A stretch of 49,118 nucleotides of DNA from Eubacteriales bacterium (GCA_030533415.1 JAUNJE010000011.1:1-49118); one strand, 5' to 3'; shown: positions 17,117 through 26,705, numbered from the stretch's first letter. Numbers and translations are program-made. The notes: generated by a model not told the origin, from the letters alone.

Positions 17117-18370
17117 TTATCCTTTGTCTTCCGTCAGGGTCAGCGTTATCTGATACTGCTGTCCCCCGCGGTAGATCACAGCTTCCAGCGTATCCCCTAC
17201 CTGAAAGTTATAAAGAGCCGTATTCATTTCATCCATGGTGGTGATGCGTGTGCCGCCGATGCTGATGAGAATATCCCCCTTTGTAATGCCCTTGTCAAAG
17301 GCGTCACTGCCTCGCTCCACCTGGGTGATATACAATCCGGCAGGAAGGCGGTAGTAGTGCTGGTAAAAAATGGACAAAGATTCCCCAGTGATTCCCAGCG
17401 TTGGCCGTCCGGAGACATAGCCCTGGGTGATGAGCTGGTCCACAATTTCCTTCACAGTGGAGCTGGGAATGGCGAAGCCGATTCCTTCCACACCGGCGGC
17501 GTTGGTGAAAGCGCCGATTTTCATAGTATTGATGCCAATGACCTGGCCGTAGCAATTGATCAGAGGGCCGCCGGAATTACCGGCATTCAAGGCGGCATTG
17601 GTCTGAATCAGGGTCATGGTGTGGCCGTCTACGTCCACATCCCGGTTGATGGCGGAGACAATGCCGTCGGTATAGGTCCCCCGGAATTCCACGCCAAGAG
17701 GGTCGCCAATGGCTACTACCGTGTCCCCCACCCGCAGACTGGAGGAGGAGCCGAATTGGGCAGGCTTGAGGCTGTCCGCTTCAATATACAAAACCGCCAA
17801 ATCAGAAATTTCATCCCTTCCGATAAGGTCGGCGGGGAATACCCGGCCATCGGTAAGCTGGACGGAAATGGTAACAGAACCCTCCACCACATGGGCGTTG
17901 GTAACGATGTATCCGGCGTCAGAGAAAATCACGCCGGTACCGCTGGAAATACTGCCGGACATGGTGCAGGTGATGGACACCACAGAATCAATGTTCTGGG
18001 TATAGATATCCTGTAGGGACAAGCCGCCCTCGGTTGGGATATTGTCAAGCCCTATAGGGGTCTGCTGCAGATCCAGGGAAGCGCTCCGGTTTTCGGGGGT
18101 GACCGTCTCTTCAATGACCATGGGGTCGGTTTGAACAGGCACGGTTTCCGCAGTGGTGAAGGAGATGGGCAGTTCGTTATCCTCCTGTGTCCGCAGTTTA
18201 TGGAACAGCTTTACGTTCAGGATACCCAGCACAGTGATGATGCCGCATAGAAAAATAATTAAGATCAGAAGCAGAGCCAGAAGGCCTCCCCGGCTTTTCG
18301 GTGGGTCAGTCGGGCCGGTACCGTAGACGCTGTCGTCCCAGTCCGTATGATTGTGCTTGCGTTCATTCAT
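17117..18370 (-). CDS. HtrA/DegP-type membrane-anchored serine protease
   Basis: Envelope quality-control protease. The 417-aa product begins with a charged, proline-containing cytoplasmic tail (1-28), a single membrane anchor (about 29-52), a variable acidic linker, then the trypsin-like domain with catalytic triad His160 (VTNAHVV), Asp190 (ISDLAVL) and Ser266 (NAGNSGGPL), and one C-terminal PDZ domain (about 325-410, GLYITQVERGSDAFDKGI). This is the HtrA/YyxA topology of Gram-positives. It lies 99 bases downstream of a two-component system on the same strand, which suggests regulation by, or stress-response linkage to, that system. Confidence 0.93.
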   Translation of the reverse strand: MNERKHNHTDWDDSVYGTGPTDPPKSRGGLLALLLILIIFLCGIITVLGILNVKLFHKLRTQEDNELPISFTTAETVPVQTDPMVIEETVTPENRSASLDLQQTPIGLDNIPTEGGLSLQDIYTQNIDSVVSITCTMSGSISSGTGVIFSDAGYIVTNAHVVEGSVTISVQLTDGRVFPADLIGRDEISDLAVLYIEADSLKPAQFGSSSSLRVGDTVVAIGDPLGVEFRGTYTDGIVSAINRDVDVDGHTMTLIQTNAALNAGNSGGPLINCYGQVIGINTMKIGAFTNAAGVEGIGFAIPSSTVKEIVDQLITQGYVSGRPTLGITGESLSIFYQHYYRLPAGLYITQVERGSDAFDKGITKGDILISIGGTRITTMDEMNTALYNFQVGDTLEAVIYRGGQQYQITLTLTEDKG

Positions 18371-18469
18371 AGAGATAACCTCACAGAATCGGAATTTTGA
18401 AATGTGAAATAGGAAAGCGGCGTTACGGCATCCGTTTGCCGGAGGCTTGGGATGCGGTCAACGCCAAAT

Positions 18470-19894
18470 TCAATTCACCAAAGGCATGGTAAAAGTAAAT
18501 TCCGTTTTTCCGTCTTTGCTGCTGACAGAAATGTTTTCGCCGTGGCTGCATACAATGGTCTTGACGATGTACAGGCCCAGGCCCCAGCCGTCCCGGTTCT
18601 GGGAGCGGGATTTGTCCAGCTTGTGGAACCGGTCGAACACCAGCGGCAGCTCCTCCGGGGGGATGGTATCGCCGTCGTTGCTGATGGAAATATAGGCCTT
18701 GCTGCCGCCCTCCCGGATTTTTAGGCCGATGGTGCCGTTTTCGGGGCAGAACTTGACAGCATTGTCAATGAGATTGTAGATCACCTGGGTGATATAGTCC
18801 TGGTTGGCCATGGTGTAAACCGGATGCTCCGGCATATCCACCTGCACATTCAGCCCCTTATCATTGATTTTCTTTTCAAAGGTGATCAGTACCTGCCCGG
18901 CGCATTCCTCCAGGTCAAAGTGCATTTTCTTCTCTTCCGGGATGCCCTCCTCCTTTTGCAGCTGGGAGATGTCAAGCATACTGCGCACCAGCCGGCTTAA
19001 GCGTTTGGTCTCGTCGGAGACGATCCGAAGATAATAATTTTGGCGTTCGGGAGGAATGGTACCGTCCAGAATGCCGTCTACATAACCGGAAATGGTGGTC
19101 ATGGGGGTTTTCAGTTCATGGGATACGTTGGCTACAAATTCCTGCCGTTTGTATTCGCTCTTTTGCAGGGAACAGGCCATGTTATTAAAGGCTACGGCCA
19201 ATTCCTCTACTTCCTCGGAGTAATCGTCCTCCACCTTGACACGGGCCTCCAAATTGCCGTGGCCAAAGGCTGTAGCGGCTTTGGCCATATCCCGCAGAGG
19301 ACGGCTTTCCCGCCGGGCAAAGGCGGTGACCGCCAGCACGGACACCAGGACCACAAAAACAGCCGCGGTCAGAAAAATATTCGATATCTTGTTCAAAATC
19401 TGACTGGTTCCGCTGGTGGAGGTGGAGACGATCACGATGCCTGTGGTCTGCGTATTGTTGACAATGGGTGTGGACACGATATAGCGCTGATCTTTGTATA
19501 AGCCTTTGATGACACCTGTGGCAGTATCCCCGCCATTGCGGAGGATTTGTTTCATATAGTCCTGGTTCAGCTGCATTCCCTGATGATTGCATCCGGACCG
19601 GGCATGAGAGCACAGGATCACATAGCCTTCACTGTCGCAAATGACCGCGTCTGTATCGGTGACTTGGGAAATCACATCCAGATTCAGGAGAAATTCCCGG
19701 CTGTTTAGATTGCCTTCTACGGAATATGAGGCCGCCAGATTGGCAATGATGCTGGCATCCTGCTGCAGCCCGGATACGGTGGTGTCCGTCAGGTAATCCT
19801 TTACCTGCATTTGAAAGGAAGCACCCAAAACTGTCAGCGCAACCAGTAATATGGCGGCAGCCGTGAAGAAATTACGGCCGAAGGAGGTTTTCAT
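18470..19894 (-). CDS. Sensor histidine kinase of a two-component system
   Basis: 474-aa membrane sensor kinase. Transmembrane helices at about 7-29 and 172-193 flank an extracytoplasmic sensor domain of ~140 residues with Cys86, Cys95 and Cys102. Then come a HAMP domain (about 193-245), a HisKA phosphoacceptor site VANVSHELKTP (His259) and an HATPase domain (NLIDNAVKF, ISNDGDTIPPEELPLVFDRF, GWGLGLYIVK). It starts two bases after the stop of the response-regulator gene, so the pair is co-translated. The signal is not identifiable. Proximity to the HtrA-type protease and divergent uppP suggests cell-envelope sensing. Confidence 0.93.
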   Translation of the reverse strand: MKTSFGRNFFTAAAILLVALTVLGASFQMQVKDYLTDTTVSGLQQDASIIANLAASYSVEGNLNSREFLLNLDVISQVTDTDAVICDSEGYVILCSHARSGCNHQGMQLNQDYMKQILRNGGDTATGVIKGLYKDQRYIVSTPIVNNTQTTGIVIVSTSTSGTSQILNKISNIFLTAAVFVVLVSVLAVTAFARRESRPLRDMAKAATAFGHGNLEARVKVEDDYSEEVEELAVAFNNMACSLQKSEYKRQEFVANVSHELKTPMTTISGYVDGILDGTIPPERQNYYLRIVSDETKRLSRLVRSMLDISQLQKEEGIPEEKKMHFDLEECAGQVLITFEKKINDKGLNVQVDMPEHPVYTMANQDYITQVIYNLIDNAVKFCPENGTIGLKIREGGSKAYISISNDGDTIPPEELPLVFDRFHKLDKSRSQNRDGWGLGLYIVKTIVCSHGENISVSSKDGKTEFTFTMPLVN

Positions 19895-19896
19895 GC

Positions 19897-20583
19897 TTAC
19901 AGCACCTCAAATTTATAACCCACACCCCAGACGGTTTTCAGGCTCCACTTGTCGCTGACGCCCTCCAGCTTTTCCCGCAGGCGCTTGACATGAACATCCA
20001 CCGTGCGGGAGTCGCCAAAGTAATCAAATCCCCAGACCTCATCCAGCAGCTGGTTGCGGGTATAGACCCGGTTGGGAGAGGAGGCCAGGTAGTAAAGCAG
20101 CTCCATCTCTTTGGGAGGCGTATCCACCTTTTTGCCGTTTACCGTCAGTTCAAAGGCATCCATGTCAATGACCAGCTTATCAAAGACCAGACGGCGGGCC
20201 TTCTTCTCGGCGGTGACGCCGGAGGTGCGGCGCAGCACGGCCTCGATCCTTGCCAGAACCTCTTTCATTTCAAAGGGCTTGGTTATATAGTCGTCGGCGC
20301 CGGATTTCAGGCCGGTGACCTTGTCGTCAGTCTCCCCTTTGGCGGTGAGCATGATGATTGGAGTCTGTGCCTCGGCGCGGATGGCCTTGCACACGCTCCA
20401 GCCGTCCATCACGGGCATCATGACGTCCAGCAGCACCAGATCGGGCTTGATGGCCCGAAACTTGGAAAGCCCCTGGCCGCCGTCTCCGGCAACGGTGACG
20501 GCATAGCCTTCCTTTTCCAGATACATTTGCAGCAATTCCGCAATGTTGTGGTCGTCCTCCACAATCAAAACAGACACGGCCAT
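19897..20583 (-). CDS. OmpR/PhoB-family response regulator
   Basis: 228-aa regulator with a receiver domain (acidic pocket Glu9-Asp10-Asp11, phosphoacceptor Asp53 in LLDVMMP, switch Thr in MLTAKGE, Lys in ITKPFEMKEV) and a C-terminal winged helix (LLYYLASSPNRVYTRNQLLDEVWG, then SRTVDVHVKRLREKL). It is the first gene of a minus-strand operon with its cognate histidine kinase and possibly the HtrA-type protease and thioesterase. The region upstream is shared with the divergent uppP gene. Confidence 0.95.
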   Translation of the reverse strand: MAVSVLIVEDDHNIAELLQMYLEKEGYAVTVAGDGGQGLSKFRAIKPDLVLLDVMMPVMDGWSVCKAIRAEAQTPIIMLTAKGETDDKVTGLKSGADDYITKPFEMKEVLARIEAVLRRTSGVTAEKKARRLVFDKLVIDMDAFELTVNGKKVDTPPKEMELLYYLASSPNRVYTRNQLLDEVWGFDYFGDSRTVDVHVKRLREKLEGVSDKWSLKTVWGVGYKFEVL

Positions 20584-20624
20584 AATGAGATCCTCTCCTT
20601 TGCGTTTTCTTTTCCTTTTTGACT

Positions 20625-20630
20625 ATTATA
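20625..20630 (-). promoter_or_regulatory. Candidate -10 element for the two-component operon
   Basis: A perfect TATAAT on the minus strand lies about 40 bases upstream of the response-regulator start, next to a small GCGCAAAATGCGC palindrome. No good -35 is present at the usual spacing, so this promoter may need an activator, for example autoregulation by the response regulator. Confidence 0.4.
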
Positions 20631-20702
20631 GCGCAAAATGCGCAATTGGAGTGAACAATTTGTAAAGAGTTGCCCCCCAATTTGTGAACGGACAAGTTGC
20701 TC

Positions 20703-20731
20703 TTGCAAATACGCCGGTTTCAGAGTATGAT
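20703..20731 (+). promoter_or_regulatory. Sigma-A-type promoter for uppP
   Basis: TTGCAA and TATGAT are separated by 17 bases, 37 bases before the uppP ATG. Confidence 0.75.
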
Positions 20732-20768
20732 AGATAGGAAAGCCGGAAAAATATGAAAGGAAAATGAT

Positions 20769-21593
20769 ATGATTGAATTATTGAAAGCCATTCTCTTCGG
20801 CATTGTGGAGGGCGTCACAGAGTGGCTGCCCATTTCCTCCACGGGCCATTTGATCCTTCTGAACGAGTTCATCACCCTGAATGTCTCGGACGAATTTCAA
20901 AGCATGTTTGACGTGGTCATTCAGTTGGGCGCGATCCTGGCGGTCATCGTCCTGTTTTTCTACAAGCTGAATCCCTTTGCCCCGGAAAAATCCCCGGAGG
21001 CAAAGAAGCACACCTGGCAGCTTTGGTTCAAGGTGGTGGTCTCCATTATCCCCTCCGGAATCGTGGGCATTCTTTTTGACGATTGGATGGATGAACACCT
21101 GCACAACGGCATTGTGGTGGCCATTGCCCTGATCGTCTACGGCGTGGCCTTTATCCTGGTGGAGCGGATGAACGCTGGAAAAAAGCCCCGGGTGAAGGAT
21201 GTTCATGAGATCAGCTGCCGGACCGCTCTTCTCATCGGCGTGTTTCAGTGCCTGAGCCTGGTGCCCGGCACCTCCCGGTCCGGCTCCACCATCCTGGGTG
21301 CCATTGTGCTGGGAGTGGGCCGCAGCGCCGGCGCGGAATTCTCCTTCTTTATGGCCATTCCTACCATGCTGGGTGCTTCTGCCATTAAGGGACTGAAATT
21401 CCTTGCCAGCGGTGTCAGCATCACCGGGACGGAGATCGGCGTGCTGATTGTGGGCTGTGTTGTGTCCTTTGTGGTGAGCATGGTCGTTATCCGGGCATTG
21501 ATGGAGTATGTGCGCAGGCATTCCTTCTCCGCTTTTGGCGTCTACCGCATCGTGCTGGGCGCGGTGGTGCTGGCCTATTTTGCAATGCAATAA
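20769..21593 (+). CDS. uppP: Undecaprenyl-diphosphatase (BacA/UppP)
   Basis: Integral membrane phosphatase that recycles undecaprenyl pyrophosphate to the monophosphate carrier for peptidoglycan precursors; extra copies give bacitracin tolerance. The 274-aa product has the two family signatures: EGVTEWLPISSTGHLIL near the N-terminus, with the catalytic glutamates, and VPGTSRSGSTILGA in the middle. About eight hydrophobic segments are visible. It is divergent from the two-component operon and followed after 16 bases by the aldose epimerase gene. The ATG at 20769 follows GAAAGGAAAA. Confidence 0.96.
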   Translation: MIELLKAILFGIVEGVTEWLPISSTGHLILLNEFITLNVSDEFQSMFDVVIQLGAILAVIVLFFYKLNPFAPEKSPEAKKHTWQLWFKVVVSIIPSGIVGILFDDWMDEHLHNGIVVAIALIVYGVAFILVERMNAGKKPRVKDVHEISCRTALLIGVFQCLSLVPGTSRSGSTILGAIVLGVGRSAGAEFSFFMAIPTMLGASAIKGLKFLASGVSITGTEIGVLIVGCVVSFVVSMVVIRALMEYVRRHSFSAFGVYRIVLGAVVLAYFAMQ

Positions 21594-21609
21594 AAAATGG
21601 AGGTTCATT

Positions 21610-22488
21610 ATGGAATATACCATCGAAAATGAGTACTTAAAACTCACAGTCACCACCTGGGGCGCCCAGGTCAAAAGCGTTGTCCGCAAGTGCGACGGTG
21701 TGGAGCACATCTGGCAGGCGGAAAAATCCGTCTGGGGCTATCACGCGCCTATCCTGTTCCCCCACACCGGAAAAGTTGTGGACGGCCTTATTGAGGCCAA
21801 GGGAAAAAACTATGAATCCGGCCAGCACGGTTTTGCCCGGCTGATGGAACATGATTTTGTGGATCAGACGGAGGATACCATTGTTCTGGAGCTGTGCTCC
21901 GGCCCGGAAACCTTGGAGAAATTCCCCTATGAATTCCGCCTGGTGTCCACCTTCACCCTGGAAAACGACACCCTGCACCACACCCTGACGGTGGAAAACC
22001 TGGACGGGGAAAAGCTGCCCTTCGGCATCGGCTACCATCCCGCCTTCACCGTCCCCTTTGACGATAAGCACGCGGCCACCGACTATGAGCTGCGCTTTTC
22101 CGATGTGGAATCCCCAATTTGTATCAACAATCTGCCCTATGGATTGATGCACGGGGATATCTACCACCTGCCCGCCAATATCACCGCCATTGCCGTGGAT
22201 GAAAAGCTGTTCGCCAATGACAGTCACTGCATGGTGAATCTGAGATCCTCCACCCTGGGCCTGTACGAAAAGGGCACCGGCCGGGGTGTGGTGTGCAATA
22301 TCGCGGAATTCCCCTATACCCTGATTTGGAGCAAGCCCGGTATGCCGAAGTTTGTGTGCATCGAGCCGTGGCACAGCCTGCCCAGCCCCGAGGGCAGCTC
22401 CATCAAATGGGAGGAAAAGCCCGCCGCCGCTATTCTGAACCCCGGCGAGGCCTGGAGCTGTACGTTAAGTACCTCCTTTGTCCGGTAA
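21610..22488 (+). CDS. Aldose 1-epimerase-like protein, LacX type
   Basis: 292-aa galactose-mutarotase-fold protein, predicted to interconvert alpha and beta anomers of a hexose or phosphosugar. Family features are the opening IENEYLKLTVTTWGAQVKSV, the HIWQAEKSVWGYHAPILFP segment, GQHGFARLMEHDF, and GIGYHPAFTVPF holding the active-site histidine. The pattern matches the LacX/YeaD-like branch rather than classical GalM, and the substrate is unknown. The frame is open upstream inside uppP; the ATG at 21610, preceded by GGAGG, is the sensible start. It is likely co-transcribed with uppP. Confidence 0.88.
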   Translation: MEYTIENEYLKLTVTTWGAQVKSVVRKCDGVEHIWQAEKSVWGYHAPILFPHTGKVVDGLIEAKGKNYESGQHGFARLMEHDFVDQTEDTIVLELCSGPETLEKFPYEFRLVSTFTLENDTLHHTLTVENLDGEKLPFGIGYHPAFTVPFDDKHAATDYELRFSDVESPICINNLPYGLMHGDIYHLPANITAIAVDEKLFANDSHCMVNLRSSTLGLYEKGTGRGVVCNIAEFPYTLIWSKPGMPKFVCIEPWHSLPSPEGSSIKWEEKPAAAILNPGEAWSCTLSTSFVR

Positions 22489-22787
22489 TATTGTGGTAAC
22501 AATCCGCTGCCTGCATCTGCTCCAATGTGGCATTTCATTCCAAAACACCACTCGTTTCCCTTTCATCATATGCCCAGTCTGGATCATAACAAGAGAAACA
22601 GCTTATTCAGACCGTTTTGCTTCCGGAAGATGCCGGAAAGGCATTTAAGGAGGAATACGGGAGTTTATCCTCTGTAAATGCGCCTGCAAAAAGCTTTTGA
22701 CATGGTAAAATCCAGCGAAGTCCAAAACATTTGATAGACGAAATCCATGAATTTGATTAAGATGGCGTGGAAAGGAGGCAGGACAGG
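22489..22787. other. Gene-free stretch with a possible coding remnant
   Basis: The 299 bases between the epimerase gene and the XRE gene contain no convincing gene or strong terminator hairpin. A short open stretch near 22610-22700 reads LPEDAGKAFKEEYGSLSS in one frame and could be a fragment of a lost gene, but it has no clear start and I do not recognise it. Confidence 0.3.
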
Positions 22788-23366
22788 ATGGAACTGGGAA
22801 AGCAGATTAAGAAATATCGGGGGGAGCTTGGCCTCTCTCAGGAGGTGCTGGCGGAAAAGGTGTATGTTTCCAGACAGACCATATCCAATTGGGAGAATGA
22901 CAAAAACTACCCGGATATCAATAGTCTGCTCCGCCTGAGTGAAGTCTTTCAGGTCTCCATCGACATTCTGATCAAAGGAGATGTGGAAACAATGAAAGAA
23001 CAAATCAAAGGGGAGGACAGGCATCGGTTTGAAGTGGACAGTAATATTTTTGCGGTATTATTCTTCGCAGCGCTTCTGACACCGGTCCCGCTGATGCATT
23101 ATCTGGACAAGGTTGGTATCGGCATATGGGCCGTGCTGGCCGGTGCGGCATTCTGGTATGCCGGCAAGGTCGAAAAGCACAAAAAGGCATTTGACATTCA
23201 GACCTACAAGGAGATCGTCGCCTTCATGGAAGGAAAAGGGCTGGATGATATCGCAAAGGCGAGGGAAGAGGGAAAGCGGCCCTACCAGAAGTTTTTTCTG
23301 GCGCTGCTTTCGGCTTTCATCACCTTGGTTATTTCGGTTCTGATGCTGTGGATTTTTAAGGCGTAA
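22788..23366 (+). CDS. XRE-family regulator with C-terminal membrane domain
   Basis: 192-aa protein. Residues 1-60 are a Cro/C1-type helix-turn-helix (IKKYRGELGLSQEVLAEKVY, VSRQTISNWENDKNYPDI), and the remainder has three hydrophobic segments (about 89-106, 111-124 and 165-190). Such membrane-tethered XRE proteins are common in Firmicutes and probably sense envelope or metabolic cues. No target is known. The ATG at 22788 is preferred because AAAGGAGG lies just upstream. It is followed 14 bases later by a disrupted small membrane-protein gene that may once have been its operon partner. Confidence 0.85.
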   Translation: MELGKQIKKYRGELGLSQEVLAEKVYVSRQTISNWENDKNYPDINSLLRLSEVFQVSIDILIKGDVETMKEQIKGEDRHRFEVDSNIFAVLFFAALLTPVPLMHYLDKVGIGIWAVLAGAAFWYAGKVEKHKKAFDIQTYKEIVAFMEGKGLDDIAKAREEGKRPYQKFFLALLSAFITLVISVLMLWIFKA

Positions 23367-23379
23367 AGGGGGGCATTTC

Positions 23380-23654
23380 ATGATGGAAAAGCAAAATGCG
23401 TCAAAGGTATTTCAGGGAATAACACTAACATGCTTACCCCTGCTTTGGATGGGATATTTCTACGCGCTGTACATCGGAAACCAGCGGAATGCATCCAGCT
23501 ACACCTGATATTGGCATTCAGCTTGATGAATGCGGACGCTCTGTTTGGAGGGAAAAAGATACAGCCAGGGCTGTTCCGCATTTTGGCGAAAATCAACGGG
23601 GTATTATTTGTTGTTTGGGCGGTGCTCACTGTCGTTCAACTGCTGCTACAGTAG
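23380..23654 (+). pseudogene. Small membrane protein gene, apparently frameshifted
   Basis: From ATG 23380 (after AAGGGGGG) a 42-residue frame runs to a stop at 23508 and contains one hydrophobic segment (LTCLPLLWMGYFYALYIG). A second frame, open across the stop and ending at 23654, continues with two more hydrophobic segments (LHLILAFSLMNADALF and VLFVVWAVLTVVQLLL). Joined by a single frameshift near 23490-23505 they would give a ~90-residue three-helix membrane protein. It may instead be two short genes or a sequencing error. No family is recognised. Confidence 0.4.
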
Positions 23655-23716
23655 CCCAATAAGCAACTTGCACCGAATTTTTTCGGAAAAAATTATGATT
23701 TGTGCAAATTTTACAG

Positions 23717-23745
23717 TTTACAACCTAGCCTCCATATAGTATAAT
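23717..23745 (+). promoter_or_regulatory. Strong promoter for gap
   Basis: TTTACA and a perfect TATAAT are separated by 17 bases, 80 bases before the gap ATG. The strength fits a highly expressed glycolytic gene. Confidence 0.85.
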
Positions 23746-23825
23746 AAATCCGTACGGAGATATCGAATACCGTATATTTTAAGTCTAATATACTGCAAAG
23801 CAGTAATTAAAATGGAGGAATCACC

Positions 23826-24842
23826 ATGTCTGTTAAAGTTGCAATCAATGGTTTTGGCCGTATCGGCCGTCTGGCTTTCCGTCAGATGTTCGGTGCTGAG
23901 GGCTTCGAAGTCGTCGCGATCAACGACCTGACTTCCCCCAAGATGCTGGCTCACCTGCTGAAGTACGACTCCACTCAGGGCAACTACGCTGCTCAGGGTC
24001 ATGTCGTTGAGGCCGGCGAGGACAACATCGTTGTCGACGGCAAGAAGATCACCATCTATGCCAAGGCCAATGCCGCCGAGCTGCCCTGGGGCGAGCTGGG
24101 TGTGGACGTTGTCCTGGAGTGCACCGGTTTCTATACTTCCAAGGCTAAGGCCCAGGCGCACATCGACGCCGGCGCCAAGAAGGTCGTTATCTCCGCTCCT
24201 GCCGGCAATGACCTGCCCACCATCGTTTACAACGTCAACCATGAGACCCTGACCAAGGACGACCACATCATCTCCGCCGCTTCCTGCACCACCAACTGCC
24301 TGGCTCCCATGGCCAAGGCTCTGAACGACGGCTGGAAGATCCAGTCCGGCATTATGTGCACCATCCACGCTTACACCGGCGACCAGATGATCCTGGACGG
24401 CCCCCAGCGTAAGGGCGACCTGCGCCGCTCCCGTGCCGGCGCCGTGAACATCGTTCCCAACTCCACCGGCGCTGCCAAGGCCATCGGCCTGGTCATCCCC
24501 GAGCTGAACGGCAAGCTGATCGGCGCTGCTCAGCGTGTTCCCACCCCCACCGGCTCCACCACCATCCTGAACGCTGTGTGCGCTAAGTCCGTCACCAAGG
24601 ACGAGATCAACGCTGCCATGAAGGCTGCCGCTACCGAGTCCTTCGGCTACAACGAGGACGAGATCGTCTCCTCCGACATCATCGGCATGCGCTTCGGCTC
24701 CCTGTTCGATGCCACCCAGACCATGGTCATCAACCTGGGCAACGGCACCAGCCAGGTACAGGTCGTTTCCTGGTACGACAACGAGAACTCCTATGTTTCT
24801 CAGATGGTCCGCACCATCAAGCACTTCTCCACCCTGCTGTAA
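23826..24842 (+). CDS. gap: Glyceraldehyde-3-phosphate dehydrogenase, type I
   Basis: Converts glyceraldehyde 3-phosphate, NAD+ and phosphate to 1,3-bisphosphoglycerate in glycolysis. The 338-aa product shows the NAD-binding start [16 protein letters not shown], catalytic Cys154 in [14 protein letters not shown], His181 in TIHAYTGDQ, and the signature [27 protein letters not shown]. Asp34 in AINDLT points to NAD+ preference. Codon use is the most strongly biased in the window, consistent with high expression. It is a single-gene unit with its own promoter and terminator. Confidence 0.97.
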   Translation: MSVKVAINGFGRIGRLAFRQMFGAEGFEVVAINDLTSPKMLAHLLKYDSTQGNYAAQGHVVEAGEDNIVVDGKKITIYAKANAAELPWGELGVDVVLECTGFYTSKAKAQAHIDAGAKKVVISAPAGNDLPTIVYNVNHETLTKDDHIISAASCTTNCLAPMAKALNDGWKIQSGIMCTIHAYTGDQMILDGPQRKGDLRRSRAGAVNIVPNSTGAAKAIGLVIPELNGKLIGAAQRVPTPTGSTTILNAVCAKSVTKDEINAAMKAAATESFGYNEDEIVSSDIIGMRFGSLFDATQTMVINLGNGTSQVQVVSWYDNENSYVSQMVRTIKHFSTLL

Positions 24843-24863
24843 TTAACAGGAAAATGCAAAGGG

Positions 24864-24895
24864 AGACCGCCGTCCTTCGGGACGGCGGTCTTTTA
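24864..24895 (+). terminator. Intrinsic terminator of gap
   Basis: A 12-bp perfect stem (AGACCGCCGTCC / GGACGGCGGTCT) with a stable TTCG tetraloop runs into TTTTATA. It lies at the end of the convergent membrane-protein gene on the other strand and may serve both. Confidence 0.93.
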
Positions 24896-25438
24896 TATGG
24901 GGTCGGTTTCCAGTGCGATTGACAGGCTCAGCAGTCCCGCCATAATGTACAGGACACTGATCTCCGGCATCCAGTCCCACACCGGGACCGGAGGCTCGGC
25001 AAAGAAATATTTCCGGGTATCCTCAACAAAAATGTGATAGATAAGCGGAAGGCCAAAAAGGGGATACAGCAGCTTTTTCGTGGGCAGAAAGCCCAGCAGC
25101 GTCGTGGAGAACAGCACCAGCACCGCCAAATACAGGATGGTGCAGAGAACCTGGTGGATGGGTGTAAAGGTAAACGCCTTTGTGAGGAAAAAGGCAACCC
25201 CCAGGACCAGTGCTGCCAACACACCGGGCTTTGCCCACTTTCCCTGTTTGGCCAGCCCTGCCAGGAAGGCGCAGGCAGCTAGCACCGGAAGCAGCAGCTG
25301 CACCCATAGGGTAAACGCGTCCATTCTCCGGGGCAGATAATAGGCAAGACGCAGCAGGGCCGCAGTCCCCATCAGTACACAGGATAAAACCACTCCAGGA
25401 TGGCGGCGGGGAATGGTGACACGCAGTATCGGTTTCAT
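24893..25438 (-). CDS. Uncharacterised polytopic membrane protein
   Basis: 181-aa protein with about five hydrophobic segments (near 14-31, 44-62, 69-86, 96-118 and 160-175) and no motif I recognise. The frame is open upstream to 25549, but ATG 25438 follows AGGAGGGG and is taken as the start. It stands alone, convergent with gap and divergent from the LacI-family gene. The function is unknown; the short charged loops and lack of catalytic motifs argue against an enzyme. Confidence 0.7.
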   Translation of the reverse strand: MKPILRVTIPRRHPGVVLSCVLMGTAALLRLAYYLPRRMDAFTLWVQLLLPVLAACAFLAGLAKQGKWAKPGVLAALVLGVAFFLTKAFTFTPIHQVLCTILYLAVLVLFSTTLLGFLPTKKLLYPLFGLPLIYHIFVEDTRKYFFAEPPVPVWDWMPEISVLYIMAGLLSLSIALETDPI

Positions 25439-25697
25439 AGAACCCCTCCTTTTCCCCATTATACTCTCTTTTCCGCTCCGGTGCAACATCCAAATATGCT
25501 TTGGCCAGGTACTGGAAATTCCTGCAAAAGCCGCCGCTCCAATAAGCAAAGCATGTGAAAGCGGGTAGGTATGCGGCCCAATGAAAACTTGTGGATGAGG
25601 ACTTGCAAAAACGGATGATATAGAATATAATATGATTGTAGGAGGACTTGCCTTTCCTTATACTGATATTTATAAAGACGCAGAAGGGGGTATTGGT

Positions 25698-26705
25698 ATG
25701 ACGATCAAGGATCTGGCGGAGAAAACGGGTTACAGTGTGGGCACCGTTTCCCGGGTACTCAATAATCTGCCCCATGTCAGCCCACAGGCACGGGAAACCA
25801 TCCTCCGGGCCGCGGAAGAATCCGGTTTTCGGCTCAATGTAAACGCCAAGCAGCTCAAGCAGCAGCATGGTACCTCCGTACTGGTGATCTGCAAAGGAAA
25901 AAGCAACGAACTGTTTGACAGCCTGCTGGAGGCCATCCAGGCCCGGACCGCCCAATCTCCCTATCCACTGATCGTGGATTATGTGGACGAAAACGAAAAC
26001 GAGGTTCGCCGGGCTGTTCAGCTATGTCTGGAAAAAAAGCCCCTGGGCATTCTGTTCCTCGGGGGAAGCCAGGAAAATTTCCTGTCGGATTTTCACCGGA
26101 TTTCGCTGCCCTGTGTGTTGGTCACCAGCTCCGCCAGGGAGCTGCCCTTTCCAAACCTGTCCAGCGTCACCTCCGACGATACGCTGGCCGCCGGTCTGGC
26201 AATCCGGCACCTGGTAAGTCTGGGCCATGAGAAATTCGCAGTGATCGGCGGTCCCCGGCAGCTTTCCGACGCCACCCGCCTGCGCTACCGGGGCTGTCTG
26301 GAAGCCTTTCGGGACCACGGCATCGCCTTCGATGAAGCACTGGACTACGAGACTGCCCGTTTTTCCTGTTTGGGAGGCTACAACGCCGCCCAGGCCCTGC
26401 TGGCACGGGGACGGGATTTTACGGCGCTGTTTGCCATGTCCGATGTAATGGCCATCGGGGCCATCCGTGCCCTGCAGGACGCCGGGAAACGGGTCCCGGA
26501 GGATGTGTCGGTAATGGGCCTGGACGGTTTGACAATCGGTGAATACACCATCCCCCGCCTGGCAACGGTTGCCCAGGCCGTGCAGGAACTGGCGGAAAAG
26601 AGCCTGGAGCTGCTGCGCCGGGGCATCGAAACCGGGAGCACCGCCCGGCACGAAATTGTTCCGGTTACCTTGCAGTGGAAGGAAAGCGCCCGGAAGATAC
26701 GATAA
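25698..26705 (+). CDS. LacI-family transcriptional regulator
   Basis: 335-aa repressor-type protein. Residues 1-50 are the LacI helix-turn-helix and hinge (MTIKDLAEKTGYSVGTVSRV, then LNNLPHVSPQARETI), followed by a periplasmic-binding-protein-like effector domain ending with the family segment VPEDVSVMGLDGLTIGEYTIP. The ligand is probably a sugar or sugar derivative, but it cannot be named. The ATG at 25698 with AAGGGGG upstream is chosen over an upstream in-frame start at 25632. It is convergent with fbp. Carbon-flux genes gap and fbp are both nearby, but regulation of either is not shown. Confidence 0.92.
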   Translation: MTIKDLAEKTGYSVGTVSRVLNNLPHVSPQARETILRAAEESGFRLNVNAKQLKQQHGTSVLVICKGKSNELFDSLLEAIQARTAQSPYPLIVDYVDENENEVRRAVQLCLEKKPLGILFLGGSQENFLSDFHRISLPCVLVTSSARELPFPNLSSVTSDDTLAAGLAIRHLVSLGHEKFAVIGGPRQLSDATRLRYRGCLEAFRDHGIAFDEALDYETARFSCLGGYNAAQALLARGRDFTALFAMSDVMAIGAIRALQDAGKRVPEDVSVMGLDGLTIGEYTIPRLATVAQAVQELAEKSLELLRRGIETGSTARHEIVPVTLQWKESARKIR

